A model generated the notes under the pieces. That model saw only the letters and a program-made list of their open reading frames with translations. It was not told the DNA's origin and made no database searches. The translations under genes and the position numbers were made by a program. A stretch of DNA of 64,000 bases from Lepisosteus oculatus (Eukaryota > Chordata > Actinopteri > Semionotiformes > Lepisosteidae), in assembly GCF_040954835.1 (NCBI RefSeq), contig NC_090708.1, positions 27,726,001 through 27,790,000 on the forward strand, in the 5' to 3' direction. This document shows, one piece after another, positions 57,413 to 64,000 of this stretch; position 1 is the first letter of the stretch; the number at the start of each line of letters is the position of its first letter.

Positions 57413-59990
57413 AGCACTTCATAATTTCCAACTACGAAAATTATTTAAACTGCGACACTTATCATCCAACCAAAGCTCGAAATATCACAAGGATCCCCAA
57501 GAGCACAGCAAAGACTGTATTAAAATTATACTAGTGACAAACTAGTATATTTTAGATCTTTTTTTCTGAACCGGGGAAAATCTGATCATGTTTCTCTATA
57601 ACAATAATAAAAAAAACAGTATTTTACATTTCACCTTTATGTGATATCACCTTAAGGAAAGCACATACAAGGGTTAATTGCACAATGCACCCCACAAAGA
57701 AATTTAAAATAGTCTTCTTTAGGTGTGAGGGCAGGAGTGGATGGCAGAAGGCATAATCAGCAAATTAGGAAAGCAAAGCACAGGACAGGTGAGACGTATA
57801 TCCAGAGAGCGAGTGATCAGAAAAAGGAACAGCTGTTACGCCCAGGTTTTATGCTCTCTCTCTGCTGAATGAATAAAAGTATTTTATTAAAAGCGCGCTT
57901 GCGTTTGTCTGGGTATTTACTTTGTAATCTGTGGTTTACATCTACTGTATTGCTTTGAGATGCCACTTTTAAAGGTGATATGTAAAATGAAGTTTTTTAT
58001 TATTGTTATAGAGAAACATGATCAGATTTTCCATGGTTCAGAAAAAAGACTATTAAAATCTGTAATCTTTCCACTTGTACGTCATTGGAAAATACAGGAA
58101 GTTTCTGCTTTGTGTAAGGATGGTATCAAAAAGTGATCTAAGTGGTGAGAAAGCTGTGCTCCTCAAAGCGCTTTACAGGATAAAAACAATAACAACAATA
58201 GTGTTAGGCTGGGTATACGTTTTTTCTTATAGAAATACAAAATGAGATATAAAGATGTGTTCCTGCTAAGACATTAACGAGTACAACTCCCCTCTCTGTG
58301 GGAGTGCTGGCACCTCCCCCCTCCAAAAGTACAATACTTACTAATTAAGAAAGCAAGCCTCCTCAATGAAATCGTTTAAACATGCTAATGCATTGGTGTA
58401 ACAGTCCAGGCGTGGCAAGCTTCTAATGTCAACTCGATTACGGCGAAAGGAACCTTTCTTTCATTGGAAGACAATGAACATATTCTAGCCCTAAATGAAT
58501 TAATAGCAAACATGGTTTACATAAAAGACATTTTTCCAAGAAAGTTTAGCCTTTGTCACTAATAAAACCACTAAAGACATAAATATAGAAATCTTAAGAT
58601 TTTTTAAATACATGACTTTGCTAAAAAAAATAAAATAAAATAAAAACGATTACAAACGCCGGCGGAGAGATTTAACTTCACAAGTCTGAGTTCTTGTGTC
58701 CATCCTATCCGAACCCGAAAGTATTACAATATCTATCTTTATAGCAGATGGTGTACAGCTTTTTAGTATAGATTACACTTTTCTAAAATGTATTTAAAAA
58801 ATAAAAACGATTACAATCTAATCTTTCCACTTTTTATCCCAAGATCCCAAGAAAAATAAATCTAAACGGGGAGAAAGCTATGCTGAAAGTTTATTCAGAT
58901 ACTTAGAAGATAAAGATATCAATTTATGTTGCATTTGTCTGATTGTGAATAAAAAAACACATATATTTAAACACGCGTTTGCGATTTAAAACAAAACGGG
59001 ATTTAAATCAATATAAATGTTTATATTGTAATGCATAGGTGACTATTCATTGTTATTAAAATGACTTAAATTCGATCATGTTGTGATATTTAGAAATATA
59101 AAAGTCAATTAATTTTCCATAATATTGCTATTCTATTTTTTCAAAGAAATGTCGCAGTACACGAATATAATCATATGGTTATTAATTTCTTTAGATCCGC
59201 GATTCCATATTGTATTAGCTGAAAAGCTTAAAACTACCACTTTTTTATACGCTATTTCACATGTTAGTTAAAGACTTCGATGCTTAAAATGTTTAGGGAG
59301 AAATGGCATACTGGTGTGTATTTTTTCTTTAAAGTACCGATTCCTGGAATCTGACTGGCTGACACCCTTCTGAAGTGGTTCCATAATATCTGGTATACGG
59401 AAAAGAAAGCGTTGATAAGCCTGAAAGTCTGGATTCTCATGTATCTGATACAAGTATCTTTTCATACAGTCTTTGTTGTGCTCTTGAGGATCCTTGTGAT
59501 ATTTTGATCTCTGGTTGAATGATAAGTGTCGCAGTTTAAATAATTTTCGTAGTTAGAACTTATGAAACGCTCTGTTAAAAGCAAGGGACTTTTTATGTCC
59601 ATTGCAGTAAAAGAAAATGCCTGACAAAGTAGGGCTTGGACAGATTCCAAGTGCTTGTACAAATGTGCTAAAGAAATTATACTTTGCGTTAACAGCTTGT
59701 CCAAAGTCATTCATTATTAATACTATTAGTAATATCTTCGGTAAAGGCTTTGATGCATAAATAATTCTGATAAAGGTAGGTTGTGTACTTTTGTCAAACT
59801 GAAAAATCTTGCTTTCATAAAATATACCAACATTTTAATGACTGATGATTAACATGCTGTAATACACAGTTCAAAATTAAAGGCTCAAATGCTTTACATG
59901 AGAGGTTAAGCTCCCCCTGGCGGTTTTACAAGGCGACGCGGGATAGTTTCCGGCAGAGAGTCAAATGACGCGCGATTAACCATATCTATA
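57413..59990. mobile_element. DNA-transposon and SINE-tail debris
   Basis: A mosaic of blocks found elsewhere: 57545-57640 and 58008-58060 carry AAACATGATCAGATTTTCC or its complement. Positions 58790-59110 match 61200-61570 and 21950-22270. Positions 59268-59710 hold the conserved internal block in its best-preserved reading (minus strand QIHENPDFQAYQRFLFRIPD). No terminus pair or transposase domain was recognised. Confidence 0.5.
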
Positions 59991-59991
59991 T

Positions 59992-60428
59992 ATGGGTATA
60001 TCTAGAAGAGGCCCGGGACCACTTCTTATTTTCGAAGGAATTATGGACAGTGTATTCTTCGAGGAAGTTGTGGTCACACAGCATGCTGCCCCATATATCA
60101 GGGAGCAGTTTGGATCAAGGCACTGTCTCTTTCAAGACAACGATCCGAAACACACAGCAGCAAGGGCGAGGCTTATAGCAGAAGGAGTGAACTGGGTGAA
60201 AACTCCAGCCGAATCCCCAGATCTAAATCCGATAGAAATGGTTTGAATTTGTTGAAAGACTATGTTCGGAAAACCGCTAAGCCCGTCACAAAGCAGGAAC
60301 TGATCGATGCGATCTATAAATTCTGGGAGGAAGAACTGACCGAACAAAATTGTAACAATTTTATTAACAGGCTGTTTCGTGTTCTTCCTAGGATTGTTGA
60401 CCGGGGCGGGGGACATTTGGGAATGTAA
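59992..60428 (+). pseudogene. Tc1-like transposase, C-terminal half
   Basis: Starts within the catalytic domain ([18 protein letters not shown]) and contains [19 protein letters not shown] and [11 protein letters not shown] one-base deletion near 60243 then shifts the frame, and the tail continues as KDYVRKTAKPVTKQELIDA to GGGHLGM. The exon 1 and early catalytic parts are absent: the 5' end abuts DNA-transposon sequence at about 59980. The same family as 37924-38987, with the same 32-residue spacing between the second aspartate and the glutamate. Confidence 0.8.
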
Positions 60429-62260
60429 GTCTGAGAAAGACAGTCTCACGTTTGTGGACAGTCTGTCCACAAGTTTTTATTATTGTTATAGAGAAACATG
60501 ATCAGATTTTCCCTGGTTCAGAAAAAAGACGATTAAAATCTGTAATCTTTGCACTTGTATGTTATCGGAAAATACAATCAGTTTCTGCTTTGTGCAAGGA
60601 TGGTGTGGCGCTCCTCAAAGCGCTTTACAGGATAAAAACAATTACAACAATAGTGGCTGGGCAAACAATTTTTTTTATCGAAATACAAAATGAGATACCG
60701 TATAATGATGTGCATGAACAAAGGTACAGTATACTGCAATTTTCCTTAGATACGCGATTAATGCTTCGTCGGAGGAGGCGGTCTTTTCCTCTTCTCTAAC
60801 AGTCTGTCCACAAACAAAACATTCCTGTTGGACAAGAGGAATTGAAAAAAAAACAATTTTGTCAATGAAAACCCGTGTGTGTCTCTCTCTCTCTGCTGGA
60901 TGTCCCTCTCACAAACTGCTGAATGAATAAAATAATTTTATTGAAAACGCGTTTGCGATTGTCTGGTATTTAATTTGGTCCCTTTTAACTGTTTTTCGAT
61001 CTACTGTATTGCTTTGAGATGCCACTTTTAAAGGCGATATGTAAAATAAAGTTTTTTTATTATTGTTATAGAGAAACATGATCAGATTTTCCCTGGTTCA
61101 GAAAAATGATCTAAAGTGCTACACATCTTTCTTAATTCAATGTATTTAAAGCAGTGAACTACTGTAGGTGTCACATAACATTCAGAAATACAATATTTGA
61201 CAAATAAAAACGATTATAATCTAATCCTTCCACGTTTGATCCCAAAATCCCAAGAAATATAAATCTTGACGGGTAGAAAGCTATGCTGAAAGTTTATTAA
61301 GATACTTAGAAGACAAAGATACTGTATCAATTTATGTTGCATTAGCCTGATTATGATTAAAAAACACATATAATTAAACACGCGTTTGCAATTTAAATCA
61401 GAACACAATTTAAATCAATATAAATGTTTATATTGTAACGCATACTGTCCAGCCTCCATTTCTCTATAAAAATTTACTCTGTTGCACACACACACACAAT
61501 AGAAGCAGGAAGCAGAAGCAGGGACCGTTGTCAAAAATGACTTAGAATCGATCATGTTGCGATATTTTGAAATATAAAAGTCAATTGATTGTCCATAATA
61601 TCCCTATTCTATTTTTTCGAAGAAATGTTTGTTAAAAGAAAAGTCCAGCACCAGCTGGATTTGAACACACAACCTGCCAGCTGGTAGTCACACACCTAGA
61701 CCAGTAGGCTACAAGACAGCTCGCATGAACAGGCAGGCGAAACAGCCCTACACAGCCCTGTCGCAGCACACGAATATAATCATACCGTTATTAAATTCTT
61801 TAGATACGCGATTCCATATTATATTCCCTTTTAATCAAATTCTAAAAGTATGCTTGTTGACTCCGGTATCACGTTAGTTAAAGACTTCGAAGCTTAAAAT
61901 GTTTAGGGAGAAATGGAATACTGGTGTATATTTTTTTCTTTAAAGTACCAAGACCAGCTATATACTGTATGTTTATGTTCCAAAATTAATATCGTTTATG
62001 GCCTTCACACCCGTTACAGTATGCTCCTATTCTTTTTATGCTCAGCTACTAAGATTTCCCTTCAGTGGTAAAATTCAATATCTACAACGGGCACAGTAAA
62101 GACGTTTACAGTAAGTCTTTCTACGACAGACCAACGGACCACGAGTGCCCCTGTCGGTCAACCAATCACGTGCCGCGTCATCTTGTGTCATGATACGCGA
62201 TACCGCAGCCAATTACCTGCGGTACGTGTCTGTACCGCGCACTTTGAATGGCTGCATCTG
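60429..62260. mobile_element. DNA-transposon debris with right terminus
   Basis: Ends TTGAATGGCTGCATCTG at 62260. Positions 61200-61570 repeat the block at 58790-59110 in direct orientation. A tRNA-like SINE remnant lies at about 61625-61725 (minus strand, B-box-like TTCAAATCC). Positions 61950-62260 match the complement of the left end of the 525-4604 element (about 527-900). Also SINE-tail pieces at 60480-60560 and 61010-61110. No gene. Confidence 0.55.
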
Positions 62261-62529
62261 TAGGCTATAGTGGATAGAGTTTACTTAAATATAAAGTATA
62301 CTCCTTCTACAACCCTGCACCACATTCCAACACATGACTTACATGTATAAGTGTCATGTTCTAAATGTATGTTCATATCCTTCCCTCTCTGCCGTCTTCA
62401 ACCTATCAGCACTTCCCTGCTTATCCTCCATTAAGAATAGGGGGTTCTGACAGCCTTATCCTCACGGTAATGTTGACATTCTGTACAATCAGAATAGTTT
62501 TGCAAATAAATCTTAATAATTCAGATTTC
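62261..62529. other. Short intergenic stretch
   Basis: Nothing recognised between the transposon end and the OR-unit flank. Confidence 0.4.
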
Positions 62530-63930
62530 TCTTATTCTCATCTTCTTAATCAGGATTTTTCCAAACTGCTGAAAGGGCAGAAAACTGAGACACTGTGAAA
62601 ACAGCATCAGGAGTGGAATTGTCCAGATTATATAATATTATAGTAAAAACACATACAGTTTTGAAAACAAGTTTATTCATTGTGTCAGTGAAATGTACCT
62701 ATGAAATTGATTTTTTTGAGAATGCAGTTCTCCTGTAGAGATATGAATTACAGTTCACAATTGCTTTGAAAAAACCCACAACCAAATGCACAAAAAAGTA
62801 CAATAAATGACTGACAAATTGCTGTAATTATAGACCAATCCCAATAAGTCTGTACTGGGTATTTTATCTCAATGTGATCTGTAACTTTTTATAGGCTTAA
62901 AATTACATATATCAGTATTTTTAGGTTATATATGTTAAAAACAGCAGACCTCACAGGGTACAGTATCGAAAAGAGAAGGTAGATCTGATACCAGATTTTC
63001 AGATTTTGTGTAAAACTTCTTATCTGGCAGACTATTGTTGTTCCAGATTTGTTTTGCACACAATAAGCATTATGTTTTCAGCAAGAAAATACAATGACAT
63101 GAAGTCCAAATGAGCACTGAGAAAGGAAAAGGAAAATGTTGATGTTCTTCCATGAGTATTGTGCTTACTCATATCTTCCATTGTCAGAATTCTTTTTGGT
63201 TTTAATTTGTTGTTTCTTAAAAAATGACAAGCAATGTCATGCTTAATCTGCTCCACTATTCAATTTTAATAGATTTCTGTTAAACACTAAGGCTGAGCAA
63301 TAAGCCTTTCTATGAACCAATTATTCATGCTACAAACCCTACAGTGTACTGTATATATTTGTCTAAATGATAAGACTGAAAACTCAGTCTGAAAGGTGGC
63401 CACAAGCATCACTGACATGAATAGCAGAGGTAATCCTGGTAAATTGAATTTGAACCTTGGTAAGAATGTTGAATGTGTAGGTGCTGACATGTTGTTGAAC
63501 CTGGAATAAATTAACAATAGGATGTTACCTGTTCTACAGCCTGTGCACTAGAGGCCATTCAGGACCCCCTCTGTGTCAAACAGCAGCTGCAAAGCATTTC
63601 ATAAATTGACGTATCAATAGTTTCCATGAAAGAGATCAAAATAATGTCTTAAAACACTTTCATATTTAAAATAGAACTTAACCAAGTGCATACAGTAAGT
63701 ATATCAAACAACATTTTAGAAGCATCTGGTATTTTTATAAAATCACAGAATGTCATTTATTCTTGCATATTGTTGCACATTTGAAAAAAAGGATATTGAT
63801 AAGAGTTTCTGGTAAAGACTATGGTAAATTGTTACTGGAAACCTACCTTAGCACAGATTCTTGCTGTATTGTGTCAATGAATGTCAGGTATTAGTCACGT
63901 ACTACTTAGTATAAGGACAGTATTGTAATG
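62530..63930. repeat. OR-unit flank, copy 3
   Basis: Its first 300 bases match 12705-13050 and the rest matches 23460-24640, all in the same orientation. It shows that the two partial copies belong to one ancestral flank. Non-coding; a further OR may lie beyond the window. Confidence 0.6.
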
Positions 63931-64000
63931 ATGCACTCTTGAGGTGAGATTCATAGCGAGATCCAGGGACGTGAATGAGAGGCAGCTGATTCAAGGAAGC

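Overview
The window looks like a fragment of an olfactory-receptor (OR) cluster from a ray-finned fish genome that has been heavily filled by transposable elements. The evidence is two intact intronless-coding OR reading frames plus a third truncated one, all on the minus strand. The repeats also fit: a chromodomain Ty3/gypsy element of the fish sushi type, Tc1-like transposons, a CR1/L2-like LINE, tRNA-derived SINEs and retrovirus-like LTR elements. No bacterial features, rRNA genes or CRISPR arrays are visible. I cannot resolve the species or order.

Layout. 1-6924: a decayed minus-strand endogenous retrovirus (5' LTR 6541-6924, leader, PR/RT remnants, then RNase H and integrase running off the left edge), split by a 4.08-kb DNA transposon at 525-4604. 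6925-7985: a 5'-truncated minus-strand LINE interrupted by another repeat. 8.2-19.1 kb: two tandem OR units. Each has a coding exon, a poly(A) signal just downstream and a non-coding first exon about 2 kb upstream, with a TATA box, a candidate O/E (Olf1/EBF) site and a splice donor. 19.6-21.0 kb: a solo LTR (family B). 21.3-24.6 kb: duplicated flank sequence and DNA-transposon debris. 24.86-29.48 kb: a near-complete but inactivated chromodomain Ty3/gypsy element. 29.56-30.29 kb: an internally deleted solo LTR (family A). 30.3-41.5 kb: DNA-transposon debris, a tRNA-SINE, a Tc1-like element with an intron, and a block that is inverted relative to 21 kb. 41.5-44.1 kb: a stack of nested insertions inside a 19-bp target duplication. 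45.25-45.5 kb: the 3' stump of a third OR. 46.9-57.4 kb: two related LTR retroelements, A inserted into B; A keeps an uninterrupted gag-like frame of 899 codons. 57.4-62.3 kb: more DNA-transposon and Tc1 debris. 62.5-63.9 kb: another copy of the OR-unit flank.

How it fits together. The host content is an OR array that grew by tandem duplication of a unit (receptor, 5' non-coding exon and promoter, flank). The unit was then stretched by insertions, from about 7 kb for OR1 to tens of kb for OR3, and the third gene was destroyed. No host gene other than the ORs could be identified with confidence. The points most worth checking are the long intact gag-like frame with its protease cut out in frame, three tandem copies of an LTR-end/primer-binding-site junction, a self-priming signal and a scrambled 5' LTR in the gypsy element, helically phased CGGTA repeats at the end of the large DNA transposon, and the conserved OR promoter module.
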